A DNA stretch of 64,000 nt from Carpediemonas membranifera. Lineage: Eukaryota > Fornicata. A program made the position numbers and the translations under genes. The stretch is from contig JAHDYR010000005.1 in NCBI GenBank assembly GCA_019828565.1, positions 496,001-560,000 of the forward strand. Direction: 5' to 3'. How positions within the stretch are numbered: the first letter of the stretch is position 1; the number at the start of each line of letters is the position of its first letter. Below the pieces are notes generated by a model. The model was not told the DNA's origin, did no database searches, and saw only the letters and a list, made by a program, of their open reading frames with translations. Of this stretch, positions 35,515 through 46,800 are shown piece after piece.

Positions 35515-35889
35515 CTGGTAGGTTCCCTCGCTTACATAGGAAAACGCCACCGTCCTCCCCGGTCTCAGGACCTCCTCGATCATCGTCCTGAGGGAGCCCC
35601 ATCGGGCTCGGAGCACAGAGTCCCGCAGCGCCAAGAGCTGGAAGTTGTGAGCTGGCCGACCCGCGTGGGTCATCTTTTTACCCTTCTTCGAAGGGGTTTT
35701 AGGCCCTCCTCTCCCTGCAGCTTCAGAACAGTACTCTTGGGCGCCGCAGCTCTGGCTTCCAATGTTATGAGAACCGTTGCCCTCCTGCGGCTGATCACCG
35801 CTCGTCTGGCTCGGGTTGTGGCCAGTGCCTGGAGGTGGACACCCCGGCACTGTATCAAAAAATAAACTCAAAAACTCAAAAACTCAAAA
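35515..35889 (+). other. LINE 3' UTR and tail
   Basis: Non-coding sequence with AATAAA at 35861-35866 followed by three AAACTCAA units. This is a short-repeat tail rather than a poly(A) tail, as in several non-LTR clades. Confidence 0.75.
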
Positions 35890-35902
35890 CCGTATGATGC
35901 GC
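35890..35902. repeat. Target-site duplication, right copy
   Basis: Exact repeat of 28886-28898. Confidence 0.85.
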
Positions 35903-36199
35903 TACGAGGAGCCGATCGACATCGACGTCATCTTGCTCGAGCTCTACGCACGCCACCGATCTCTCGACATCAAGGACCGTTACGGCTACCAGGCAGCCGC
36001 AGCTGTGAGCATCGCTTCAAAGGCTTTCATCGCCACCCCGCCGAGAGACGCCCAACACGCCGATGTTGCCACGCGCCAACTGGAGCTCGAGCAGCGCATT
36101 CTTCACACGCTGGCAAAATTTCCCCGTCTGGCCCAGGCTCAGCAAGAGCGCTCCGCCTTCAAGGCGGGCAAGCCCGGACCGAAAAGAAGCCGCCAGTAA
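35903..36199 (+). pseudogene. 3' half of element 7 gag
   Basis: About 98 codons starting YEEPIDIDVILLELYARHRS and ending in a basic tail (KPGPKRSRQ). It contains ATPPRDAQ, similar to ATPPKSEM of the element 1 gag. It joins the segment before the LINE in frame. Confidence 0.65.
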
Positions 36200-36337
36200 C
36201 AAGCCATCTTCAAGATCTCTCACCACCTCTCACACTCGCACATCCCTCCTCAACGTCTCTCTCCTCCTCCGAGACTCCTCACATTTCCCACGATAGCCCG
36301 TCATCAGCTCTGGTCCGCCTCGGGAGCGCCCTCAGAC

Positions 36338-38159
36338 GTGGTCTCGTGGATCGAGGCAGGCGTCCCGATCGAGATCACCGGGTCGCCACGTCAGCCCAAG
36401 CCCCGACCCCTATCGCCCGCGGCCTCCGAGTGCCTCCGACCACACATGCAGGAGCTCGTCAAGTCCCAAGTCGTGCGCATCTGCAGTCGCAGGCCTCGTC
36501 TAGTCTCCCCCATATTCACTACTCCAAAGTCCGACGGCTCCCCGCGACTGATACACGATCTCAGAACGTTGAACGACGTCACGAAGGAGCGGCGGTGTTC
36601 CGCCTTTTCGGCCTCAAGCGCCTCTTGGAGATCGTAGCCCCGGACGACAGCGCAGTGAAGCAAGACCTACGCTCAGGCTACTACCAACTCGGCGTGAAGC
36701 CATCGGACAGAACGCTTCTCGGCTTTGCCTACGCCAGTTCTACCAGTTCCAGGTGCTTCCCTTCGGCTGGACAGCAGCGCCTTATGTGTTTCAGCGCGTC
36801 ATGATATCCGCCGCGTCCATCATATCCCACCGCTTCGGGGTGAAGGTAGCTGTATATCTGGACGACTGGGCCGTCCTAGCACCGCAGAGCCACCTCAAGC
36901 GTGTAGTCCCCGGTATCGTCAAGTGCATGCAGCAGCTAGGCCTCATCCTCAACCTGGCCAAGTCAATGCTGACTCCTGGCAGGGTGATAGAGTACCTAGG
37001 CTTCAGGGTCGACCTGTCCGCGAGACGCATCACTATCACGCAGGCGAAAGCCACCAAGTACGCGGCGAAACTGGACGAAGCTCTACTCGTGCCACCATCA
37101 GGGCGGGAGTGGCAGTCCCTCCTAGGCAAGCTCTCGTTCGCGTCTATCGCATGGCAGGACGGCAGGGCATGGCTTCGACCCCTTCAGGTCTCCGCAGCCC
37201 CCAACACTCCCCAAGCAGAACGAGCTCTGCAAGAGTGGGCCAGACGAGTGAGAAACGTGCCTCATCGGTCGTTCGACAGCCTTATGACCCTGTGGGGCAT
37301 GCATCCGGCGATAGATGTCACCGTTATATCAGACGCGTCGGACGAGGGGATGGGAGCTGTCATCCGGCAGCCGGGTGCCCCCGATATACAGCTGTCCCTT
37401 CCCGTGCCACCCTCACTAGCACACTCGCATATCACCGCCAAGGAGTTCCTGGCCTCGGTGACCGCTGTGCGCCTTCTGCTCGAGTCCTCGGGCTTAGACC
37501 TGCAGGGCAGGGAGATAACGGTGTTCTCCGACTCGACGGCGGCAGTTGGTTGGCTCAACAAGCAGGCCTCCACTCGCGCGCCACCAGAGGTGGTCTCCGA
37601 GTCGCTGTCCTTCTTCACGCTCCTATCGGAGAGAGGCGTCAGCTTGAGGGCTCGACACACCGCAGGCCACCTGAATATAGCCGCCGACTCGCTGTCAAGG
37701 TTCACCAAGACGGACTGGCAAACCCCGGCGGGCGTGCTCCGCCGCATGTTAGACTCGTGGGGGCCGGCCGAGGTCGACTTGACTGGTCACCCCACGAAGG
37801 AGCTGCTCCTCCCGTCGTACACCAGCCGCTCCGTGCCGTTCACCGGAGACGGTCTGAACCAGAACTGGTGCGGTCGGAGAGTCTTCCTTGCGCCCCCCTG
37901 GGCCATGGTCCCAAAGGTGCTAGCCAAGCTTTACCGTATCATAGAGCCTCTAGGAGACCGAGACCCTCGACAACTACGCTCCGTAACGTTTCTGGTCTTG
38001 CCGGACATCAGGTCCGCTCCTATACTCGCCTTAAAAAGGCTGGCGCCCGAGAAGATGTACTTCTCAATCCCAGCACAGCCAGGGTCAGAGCTGCCAGGCG
38101 CCAATGGAAAGCACAGACTAGTCGCCCTGTGCCTTCCGACGCGATTGTCACAGGCCTAA
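36338..38159 (+). pseudogene. Reverse transcriptase-RNase H, element 7, frameshifted
   Basis: RT begins GVPIEITGSPRQPKP (36357 on) with LIHDLRTLNDVTKERR. A shift near 36595 moves to the register carrying FRLFGLKRLLEI and KQDLRSGYYQLGV. Another shift near 36730 leads to the long frame 36753-38159 with LPFGWTAAPYVFQ, VYLDDWAVLA, SDASDEGMGAV, TAKEFLASVTA, FSDSTAAVGWL and HTAGHLNIAADSLSR. The catalytic residues of RT and RNase H are all present, so decay is recent or partly technical. The YR frame overlaps the whole of it. Confidence 0.82.
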
Positions 38160-38980
38160 GCGAGCATGCGATGTTCGGTGGCCTCGCTCGGGCCACACGG
38201 CAAGACTACGCGAGGACCCTTGCGGGCTTCCTGGCCTACGCGTCCACACTCCCCCCGGTCGAGGCAGCCAAGCGCTGTGCTGACGAACAGGCCCACACCG
38301 CTGGAAAGGACCGCATCATGGCCAAGACCGGGGTGATAGTCAGGTTTGCCCACGTAAGGGCACGTGCTTCCAGACACCTACGCCCTCGCCGAGGACTTCT
38401 GGCCAATCGTAGCAGAAGCAGCTACGGCCTCGACGACAGCAGCACACGGCCCCGCGGCACCTGTCAGGCTCAAGTGGATCAATGCAGTCCTCACCCGGAC
38501 ACCCGAGGACCTCATGTGCTACCAGTGGCGGCAGATAATGACATTCGCGCTGACGTGTTATGCCTCCGTGTCGCGCCCTGGTGAGGTCCTGGCCCTATCA
38601 CGCAGGGACATCATCGAGACCCCCGACGGCATCGTCATCACCATCCGGCGGACTAAGACCGGCATGACCAACGTCCGAAAGATGATTCCTCTCGCGCAGG
38701 GCGACCCCTGTCGCCAGCGACCTGGCTACATGACCACCTGGCCGCCATAGGGGACGTTGATGTACTTGAGCCTATCTGGCGGACGACGGACCAGTACGGC
38801 AACCTCGCTCCCGGTCACCGCCCGGTGGCATTCTCCGAGCTGGCGGACAGCTTCAAAAGCCAGTTCGGACATGGCGCAAGGCTCCACGGCCTTCGTCGAG
38901 TGCAGCAGCGGACATGATCTTGGCGGGCGTCCCAGTAGTCGTAGTGATGGCAAAGGGAACATGGAAGGATTCTAACTCAC
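37990..38980 (+). pseudogene. Tyrosine recombinase remnant, element 7
   Basis: The N-terminal YR part (GLARATRQDYARTLAGFLAY) is in the frame 36725-38584. After a shift near 38350 the region with Arg in SVSRPGEVLAL and Lys in IRRTKTGM is in the frame 38364-38750. After further shifts an RLHGLRRVQQR box (H-x-x-R) and a final GTWKDSNSLLRYIED with a candidate Tyr appear near 38890-38995. All catalytic boxes can be found but in at least three registers, so it is inactive as sequenced. Confidence 0.72.
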
Positions 38981-39605
38981 TATTGAGGTATATTGAGGAC
39001 ACTATTCGGTTAGATAGAGTAACATCAAGGGTTTGCTTCACGCATCCCTCTGTTCGTGAGCTGTGAGAGGCTGAACAGATCTAAATGAGAGAGAAACATG
39101 CGAATCCGCGCGAGGATTATGTTATAGGAGATAATGAGTAGCAAGGTAACTAGCTAGGGCTCCACATCGCCACCATATGGGTCATCGGCAGTTGTGGTGA
39201 CATAAACTGCACCCCAGAGAAAGGGGGCAGAGTGTGGTTGGACGACCGGGACAGGCCCCATGGAGTGGTCAGACAGGTAAGTGTATCACTGTCTGCCTTC
39301 AGACTGGTAGGTGAGCGGAGCGCCACGCCCAGGCTTCGGCTGAGCGGTCGAGGTTAATCTGATCGAATTGATTCCGATCAAATCGTCGCAGTTCAGGAAA
39401 GAGAGCAAAGAAAGGCAAGCATGAACCGCGACGCAGCCGGTGGGCTGCTATCCTCCCGAACGGGAGTGACTCCGGGGTCCCGGCCAACACGGCCGAGGTA
39501 AGCGGGCCCTGGTGAGAGGAGTTTACTACTTACACTAGAACACACAATCGATAATAAACTCTTCTCCCCCCTGTGGGATATAGACGTAGTCTACCGGACC
39601 GTCTG
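38981..39605. other. Non-coding right part of element 7
   Basis: No gene is seen. The AATAAACT near 39552-39559 may serve as a poly(A) signal. The stretch GTAAGT...CTTCAG near 39279-39304 looks intron-like but is not in a coding context. The end (TGTGGGATATAGACGTAGTC) resembles the GGCGGGATACATC right ends of the other elements. Confidence 0.35.
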
Positions 39606-39617
39606 CCCAGTCAGACG
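39600..39617. other. Candidate YR recombination core with different arms
   Basis: CGTCTG (39600-39605), spacer CCCAGT, CAGACG (39612-39617): a perfect 6-bp inverted repeat around 6 nt, placed exactly between the element 7 right end and the left end of the short element. Confidence 0.5.
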
Positions 39618-39894
39618 TACCGTCGTAGACGTAGACACAGTGCGCCTTGGGGCGCGGTCCACAAGGGTCCGAGTGGGGTGCCGATCACCCGGACCCAAAC
39701 CCAAAAGATTCGGGAGAATCTTCTAGATTCGGGGAAAATATTCGGCTGGTGACCTGGGACGTTTAAGCCAATTTAACCAAGGGGGGAAAACCTCCCCTGT
39801 TCGGCACATCCCTGGAAATGGCTGACGACGAGCAAGACGCTCAGCCTGATCCAGGAGTATAAATTTGATCTAATCAATTGGAGACTTCGACTGT
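39612..39894 (+). mobile_element. Short non-autonomous element, copy 2
   Basis: Matches 17563-17840 almost base for base: same leader with hairpins, same 23-nt gag start, same CAGCCTGATCCAGGAGTATA junction and same right end. I see one extra G in a G run near 39785 and a T-to-G change in ATTCGTGG. A core with near-perfect arms follows at 39888-39910. Confidence 0.75.
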
Positions 39895-39910
39895 AGTCGA
39901 CTAACAGTCG
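39888..39910. other. Candidate YR recombination site
   Basis: CGACTGTA-GTCGACT-AACAGTCG: as at 17538-17560 with one arm mismatch. Confidence 0.55.
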
Positions 39911-40190
39911 TGTGACCGTTGGGTACTCCCCTCGTACATCCGTGGCCCGGTACCTCAGACCCGAATTCAGACTCGAAATTCGGCTGCCAGGTACCTCCTG
40001 GCGCTCGCGAGCAAACGGTGGCCGGCTTCTCTTCGACCATTTCTTTCGAAGATGTGAAAATCAATTCATCAACTGATTACTGTCCAACCTCTAACCACAT
40101 CCAACCAGAGCCCTTACTGACCGGGCGTTCGGTGCCCACCACCGAGGGGCCGCAGACCTACGTAGAGGGCGAGTCCTGAAGTAAGATCCA
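39911..40190 (+). mobile_element. Remnant left end of another element
   Basis: Sequence directly after the core, where element leaders start elsewhere, contains an inverted repeat (GGTACCT near 39950 with AGGTACC near 39991) but matches none of the other leaders. An 86-codon ORF (39919-40179) has no recognisable features. I take it as the leader of a further, truncated family. Confidence 0.3.
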
Positions 40191-40846
40191 AAAAATATGA
40201 CCGTTATGCTGTAACGATGAAATAAGGTTGTGACTAGTGCACAGTTGGAACCGTAGGCCCTTTTCACAAGGCATGCCGACCCTAGCTTGGTTTAGCAGCA
40301 TCACTGCCGATTCACCGCACTTTAGTCTGCGTTCAAAATCTTGTCAGCAACGGATAGCGATAGGTACATCCGTTTTAGCAGGACAAGCGAAACCGCGCCC
40401 GATGATTTTGGAATCTATTTTGCCTCTGACCACAACCCAACCGGAGTGCGGAACAAAGTGGTCGTTACTTTCTATCATCAGCATTTTTTGCCCTACACGT
40501 AAGTACGATACCAGTCCGATCTTCATTTAATGGTACGGTCAATGCGTCAAATTATGAGTGGGCTGAGCTAATCAATCAAGGAGACTGGGTCAGATGCACG
40601 ACCCCGGTAAACGCATATTGTCCCATTTCATGTTGCCGAGTGCCATTGGTACGAGTTGAAGCCTGTAGAGATTTATCAGCCAAGCACCTGCCCCATAGCC
40701 TCAAATCTCTGCTGCGCCGGTTGGCGGAGAATGGATGGCGATAGATCAGTTGGCACAAGATACAACAATCACAGGTGAACGCGACATCCGTCGCCTGACA
40801 GATAAATAATCCGCATTTATACAGGGCCACATAAACGTGCGGCCAC
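40191..40846. other. Spacer downstream of midasin
   Basis: About 650 bp with lower G+C and no supported gene. Two overlapping ORFs of 60-97 codons on opposite strands were not accepted. It would include the midasin 3' UTR. Confidence 0.35.
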
Positions 40847-43800
40847 TCAGATTGTCGAGGCGAGCGCGTCGAAACACTGGCGCAGGGCATCGGCCGTAAC
40901 GTCAGGCAGCCTCGAGCTGTCCCCCAGCAGGATGTAGTAGGGGAAGGGGTACATGTCGAGCACCGGGGTCCTCTGGATCGCCCCGTTGGCGAAGGTGATC
41001 CGGATCCGATCGACAAGGTCTCCCTTGTTGAGCGCGATCAGCAGCGGCAACACGCCCTTGCTGATGAGCCCGCGGACCTTGCTGGCGACAGCGGCCTCGT
41101 CCTGAAGGATTGAGCCGTCCGATATGATAAGCAGCACCTGTCGGGGCCCGGCGCTGTCGAAGATGGACGACGCCGCGTCGAGCATGCCAGCGAAGTCAGT
41201 TGTCTTGTCCTCGAACTTGACGCGGTCGAGGATGCCCGGAAGATGGGCATCGGGCAGCAGCTGCTCGAGGGGGTGGTAGACCTCAGCGCCCTCGCCAAAG
41301 CCCACAACGCACACGGGTCCCGTCTCAAGGGCGTTGAGCGCGCTGGTTAGAAGCACAAGCGCCTCCTTGGCGAGGTCAGCCGATGCCTGCATGGATCTAG
41401 ATGTGTCGACAGCGATCACCACGCTGTAGTCGCGCTTGGCGGGTTTGGTGCGGCGCAGCCAAATGTTGTTCTGGACGTACTGCGAGGCTACGAACTGCAC
41501 AAGCCTGCGCATGGAGAGGCGCTTCCCCGTCCTGAAGTTGCCGACGAGCTGCGACCGTTCCGTCGGCTCCAGCACAGTTGACAGCTGCTCCGTGAGGCGG
41601 TGGATACCGGGCTGCACGCGGTTCCGGATCGCCGCATAGCCCGCTGCGTCGACGCCGTCGTGAATCGAGACCTCGGTCGGGACGTGCTGTAGGGCGGCGC
41701 CGTCGGCCCGGGTCAGCTGGACAGCGCCGACCTTGATGTTGAAGGCCTGTGTCCGCTCAGCTTGGGCGATCGTTGGGGCCTCGGCCTCGGGGTCGGGCTG
41801 CTCCTGGTCGGCCCTGTCGTGCTCCCGGTTGATCTCATGCTGGCCGCGTCTTGCCTCGGCGACGGCCTCCTCGCCGGTGTCAGATTGGGCCGCGTCGCCG
41901 TCCATCTCGACGTCCTGGTCCTCCTGGTCATCGGGCTCGGCGTCCAGGAGGTTGACCTGCTGTACCTCCCGCTCGACCTCCCCGTCGTCGCCCTGGCCGC
42001 CGTCCTCTTCGTCCGAGCCCTTGCCCGTGTCGGCGTGCTGCGTGTCCTGGCCGTACGCCTCGTCCTGGTCGTCGTCCGAGGCGTTGTGATCCGCATCACC
42101 CTCCCCGGCAACCTCGTCAGCTTCCATCTCCTCGTCGACGTCGGACTCGGGCTCGGGCTCGGGCGGGGCGACCTCCTGCTCGGCCTGCTCCATATCCTCA
42201 TCATCGTCGTCGAGATCAGAGACGTCGTCGAGCTCGAGGCGCTCCCGGCCGTTCTCGTCGTCGTCTTCGGTGTCAACCTCGGGGGCGTCATCGTCAAGGC
42301 CGTCGTCACTCTCGTCAGCGGCCTCGTCGGGCTCAGGCTCGTCGTCAGCATGCTCGGCCTGGTCGAAGTCGATATCCTCCTCCTCCTCTGACTCCCCGAT
42401 CAGGTCGGCCTCGCCGTCGAGCTCCCGGTCGCTGCCGGAGGCGTCACCGTCGTCCAGATCATCCTCGGCCCACTCGCGCTGCTCCTCCTGCTCGCCGCCG
42501 GACATGTCATCGTCCATCCGCTCGTCAATGTCCTCCTGCTCCTCCTCATCGTCATTCTCGTCCTCCTCGTTCTCATCGACCTCAACGTCCTGCTCCTTGC
42601 CGTCGATGTCACGTTCCATCTCGACACCGCCGTCGCTGACATCACCGTCGTCCTGCTCCTTATCGTCCTGGACCTGGTCGAGCTCGTCTTCGTGCTCGAT
42701 CTCGTCGCTGATGTCCTTTCCGGTGCCCTTACCGTCGGCCAGGCCAGCCCCCTCGCCGGCCTCCTCCTCCTCCTCCTCGCCGTCGTCCTCGAGCTCCTCC
42801 TCCGGGATGTGTTCGAGGACGTCCTCGTGCACCATGGACACCAGCATCGCCGCCATCGTCAGGGCCAGCGAGAGGGTCGGCCCGAGTGTGTCAGCCGGGA
42901 CGGGGGCCTCTGCGTCGCTGGGCTGGCGGTGCTGGGGTTCCGTTTCCGCGAGCAGACGGGTGATGGGGCCTGCGATGAGGGCGGGGAGCGCGTCCACGGT
43001 GCCCCTGTCGATAGCGTCACGGGCAACGTCCGTCCGGACCGCCGCGACCTGCTCGAGTCGGAGCCGAGCCAGGCGGGCGGGGTCAGGGGTGGGCGAGGGC
43101 GGGGGTGCCACGCGGGCCATAAGGGCGGGCAGTGAGACGAGGAGCCCGTTGACGGCCTGCAGGACGTGGAGCATCGGCGTATCAGTGCCCTCGCTGATCC
43201 TACCGGCCATGAACACGTCGTCCCACGGGCTGAACACCAGCAGCAGCGTGTACTGCAGCCGCTGCAGCAGGGCGCGGTGGGCGGGCGCGTCGCAGGCGAG
43301 CAGTTCGGCCAGCCCAGTGTAGATCTTGCCGACGTCCTCGGGCTCCCGCGTGTTGAAGGGCACGCGGGGCAGGCCCGTAGCCCGCACGGCCCCGCGGAGG
43401 GCCTTGACCAGGCGGGCCCGGACAGAGACGTCCTCTTTGTGCGTCCGAACGGCCTCCCAGCGGTCTGCGAGGTCCACAGCGACGGGAGATAGGTCTCCCA
43501 CGATGGCTGCGAGGCCTTCGCGGTCGAACGTCATGGTCCTCCCGTCGACATCGCCGAGGAACATGTCGATCGGCTCGCTGGTTGAGCCCCGGATCGAGGC
43601 GACGGCCGAGGCGATGTCTCTGCGAGTCTTGGCTTGACTCTGCTTGATGGCCTGAGCCTTGACTTCTCCCCGGTCTCTCGTGAGGTCGTACTTGCTGAGC
43701 TCGAGAGCATCCTCGAGCAGGCGGGTACCGGGGCCCTTGAGCTCGGCGTAGTGGCGTCTGAACGGCTCCTCGAAGACCATGTGTGCCCTGTAGAGCCCCT

Positions 43801-46800
43801 CAAACACACCGGCCAGACGGCAGTGGTCAGGCTCGGTCGCCAGCTGCATGCCGAGGGCTCGAATGGATGCCAGGCGGGCCGGCCACTGCGAGGCCACGCC
43901 GGAGCGGGCGAAGCGGCTGGCGGCAACGAGCACGCCACCATCAGACAGCACGGTGTTGTTGACGGTGGCCTCGATGAGCGTCGGGTACTCCCTTAGCACG
44001 CTCGACCAGGCGTCCGCGTCGGACAGTGTCCGGAGGCCGCGCTGGCATGCCCGGAGCCGCACGCTGAGGGCCGTGGCGAGTGTGAGCAGGGGCCCCGTGT
44101 GGGACGCCATGCCGGCCCTCTCGACGGCGGCCTTGCCGTTGAGGGCGGCCAGCCTGTCATGCTCGATGCACTCGGTGTAGAGGCTGTGGAGGTGGTCTAC
44201 CATGGCCTGCAGCAGCGTGTCGGCGGGCAGCCCCACCACCTTGTCGATGAGGTCGACCACCGCTTGGATCTGGTACTTAGATCCGTCGGACCCGAAGTCA
44301 GCGTCGTACTGCTCCTGGATGGCCACTGCACGGGCTCTGAGGGCGCAGAGGACCTCCACAACCTGGGCAACCTCGGGGCCGGCGAGCTGGGGCCGCGGGG
44401 GTTGGGGCGGGAAGGCGAAGGGCGCGGCCGCGGACTCCTCGGGGGCATTCGAGCTCGTGGGCTCCGCGAGACGGGCAGCCGCGATGAATACGGCCTCGTC
44501 CTCGGCGGGTGTAGCGACGTTGTCCAGGGAGGCGAGCCCGGGGAGGTTGGCCGGGATCACGGTGTCGCCCTCGAGGACCCGGAAGATCGCCTCGGACATG
44601 GCTGCGATGTGCCCCTGCATGGCCCGCAGGGAGTACCAGCGGGGCCCGGACCGGGGCTTGTCCTCACTGTCCTCGTCGTGGTTGTCCTCGTCGTCGCTGT
44701 CGTCGCCAAAGATGCGGAGCTCCTCCTCGTCCGTTGCGTCCTTACCGATGACGCCGTTGTCGCCCTTCTGCTCGTAGGACTTGCGGTCCTTGGCCTCGAA
44801 CACCAGGCCCCACGTGTGGACGAAGCCTGACAGTCGGGCGAGGACCCGCATCACTGGGAACGGCGATTCCCCCTTGGCGATGACCGCGGCGATGACGGCA
44901 GACAGCAGGGGCACCACGGACGGGTCGACCCGCACACGACGGCGCATCTCCTCGGCGCTGAGGTCCGGGAAGGCGTCAGTGAAGTTGAACCGACTGGGTC
45001 GGGGGTAACGGAGCTCAGCGGCCTTGATGGGCTCCAATGCCGCGAGCAGGCCAGCGTCGAGGTCAGCAGCGGTAGGACATGAGAGCAGGCGGCCGACCGG
45101 GGTGGGGGTCGGCGTCGTCGGGGCCGAGGACGCGAGGATCTGGCACAGGGCCGGGGCGACGGCGACTGCGTAGTCCTGCAGCCCGTGTAGTGCGTTGAGC
45201 CACGTCTGGAGGAAGAAGACATCGATGGCACCGGTCCCGGCGACCACGGAGAGGGCGTTGTGCAGCAGCCGCAGAGACACCACACCCGCCTCACGGGCGG
45301 GGACGAGCGACGGCTCGGGAACCTCTCCAGCGACGGTGAGCAGCGAGGCAGCCGGCTCAGTGAAGGCGGCCTCACAGCCCATGAGGGCGGCGCCCTGGTC
45401 GACCCAGACCCGTGCCATGGCGGAGACAGCCGCGGCCATGTCGCCGAACACGGTGGCCTGGGCTCCGAGGAGGAGCAGGGGGTCGGCGATGACGTCCTCT
45501 GTGCCCCCCACGGCCCGGGGGCGGGTGGTCGAGAGGAGGTCGCCCGGGGTGACGCCGAGCTTGGCGGCGTGGGTGGCGATGGCGTCATGCAGTTTGTCGA
45601 GGCTGAAGGCCGCGATGTCCGCGGTGCCCACGAGCTTGGCTGCCAGGTCCCGCCGGGCGGTGTGGCCCATGAGCGGCGCCGTGCGAACGGACGACGCCAG
45701 CGGCATCAGCACGCGGCCCCACAGCCGAGCGACGTCGCTGACGACGGCCTTGGGGTCCGCCAGACGATCGCCCGCTCCATCGATGGAGGCTAGCTGCAGC
45801 AGACCGAAGGCAAGCGCGCGGGCACTGCCAACGACGGACGGGTCCTCGAGGGCCTCGCGGACGGCAGGAGTCAGCCGGCCAGTGACGAGGCCGCGGAGTG
45901 CGACCCGTCTTTCCTGCGGGCCGCCTGGGATCCTGAGGGCGTCGCTGAACAACACGGGTTGGGGGTGGGCGATGATGGCGAGCCCGCCGATCCTCTGGTA
46001 GCCGTCGAGGGCGCCCTTGATCTCATCGGGCAGAGTGAAGTGGGTCCCGGCGATAGAGTCGGGGATCGACGGATACAGCGCCGTCAGGGCCGTGAGCACG
46101 CCGAACGCCTGCGAGACGTCCGTGAGGCGGGTCGAGGCGGCGACGACGGCCCAGAGCTTGGCGAGCAGAGGGTGCATACCCTCAGCGATGGCCTCCGAGG
46201 TGCTCGCGATCTCCCGTCTGCGGGCGTCGAGGGGTGTTGACCCGAAGACCGAGACGTCGGGCCGGGCGATGAGGGTCATCGAGTGGGCCAGCACGCCGTC
46301 GGGGGACGTGACGGTGGCGTCACCGTCCTCCATAAACCTCTGGCACAGCGCCTTGTACGACTCCGCGGCGACCCACGTCCAGCCGTCCTTGCCATGCGGC
46401 CTGAGGTGGAAGGGCGTGGAGTTACCTGTGCCGAGGACGACGTCAAGCACAGCCGGGTCCGGGGCGATGTCAGTCACCGTGCGCAGTGCCGTGGCGACGG
46501 CCTGGCGGTCCGGACCGACCCGGCGGAGGAACTGCAGCGCCCTGAGGTAGCGGATGACGTCAGCCTGGGCCGAGTACGGTGAGACGGCCGAGAGGGCGTC
46601 CAGGGCACCGGGGCCGAGGCCGAAGTCCGCAGCTATGGTGAGCATGCGGCTGCGGTCGGCCGGGGAGAGGTAGATCTCCATCGATCTGTTCCGGATGGCC
46701 CTGGAGATCTCACCGTAAATCGGATCCATCAGCAGGATGATCTTGAACCGCTCATCGGCCTTGACAACCTCGTACCCGCCCTTCTCCACGAGCGGCATGG

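Larger units (their letters stand above)
28899..35889 (+). mobile_element. Full-length LINE with OTU, exonuclease-like, APE and RT domains
   Basis: The element is about 6.99 kb, bounded by a 13-bp target duplication. It has a 17-nt 5' leader before the ATG at 28916, one long reading frame with two G-run frameshifts, a roughly 375-bp 3' UTR with AATAAA at 35861-35866, and a tail of three AAACTCAA repeats (35864-35887). Both ends are present, so the insertion is full-length. It splits the gag of element 7. Confidence 0.9.
28602..39617 (+). mobile_element. Element 7: decayed DIRS/Ngaro-like retroelement, split by a LINE
   Basis: The two gag halves (about 28602-28898 and 35903-36199) join in frame once the LINE and one target copy are removed. 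RT-RNase H (36338-38159) and YR (about 38000-38980) follow, with several frameshifts. The right end at about 39570-39605 (TGTGGGATATAGACG...) meets a core with perfect CGTCTG/CAGACG arms. The left limit is not visible. RT resembles element 1 more than elements 2-5 (VLPFGWTAAPYVFQ, VYLDDW). Confidence 0.75.

Noticed and set aside
39279-39304. GTAAGT...CTTCAG, an apparent 26-nt intron
   Set aside because: No coding sequence on either side that splicing would join.
40237-40530. Overlapping ORFs of 97 (plus) and 60 (minus) codons downstream of midasin
   Set aside because: Neither shows a family motif, the start context is unconvincing, and they are antisense to each other.
45195-46001. Plus-strand ORFs of 100-360 codons opposite midasin
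   Set aside because: They are shadows of a G+C-rich coding strand, with composition dominated by complementary codons.
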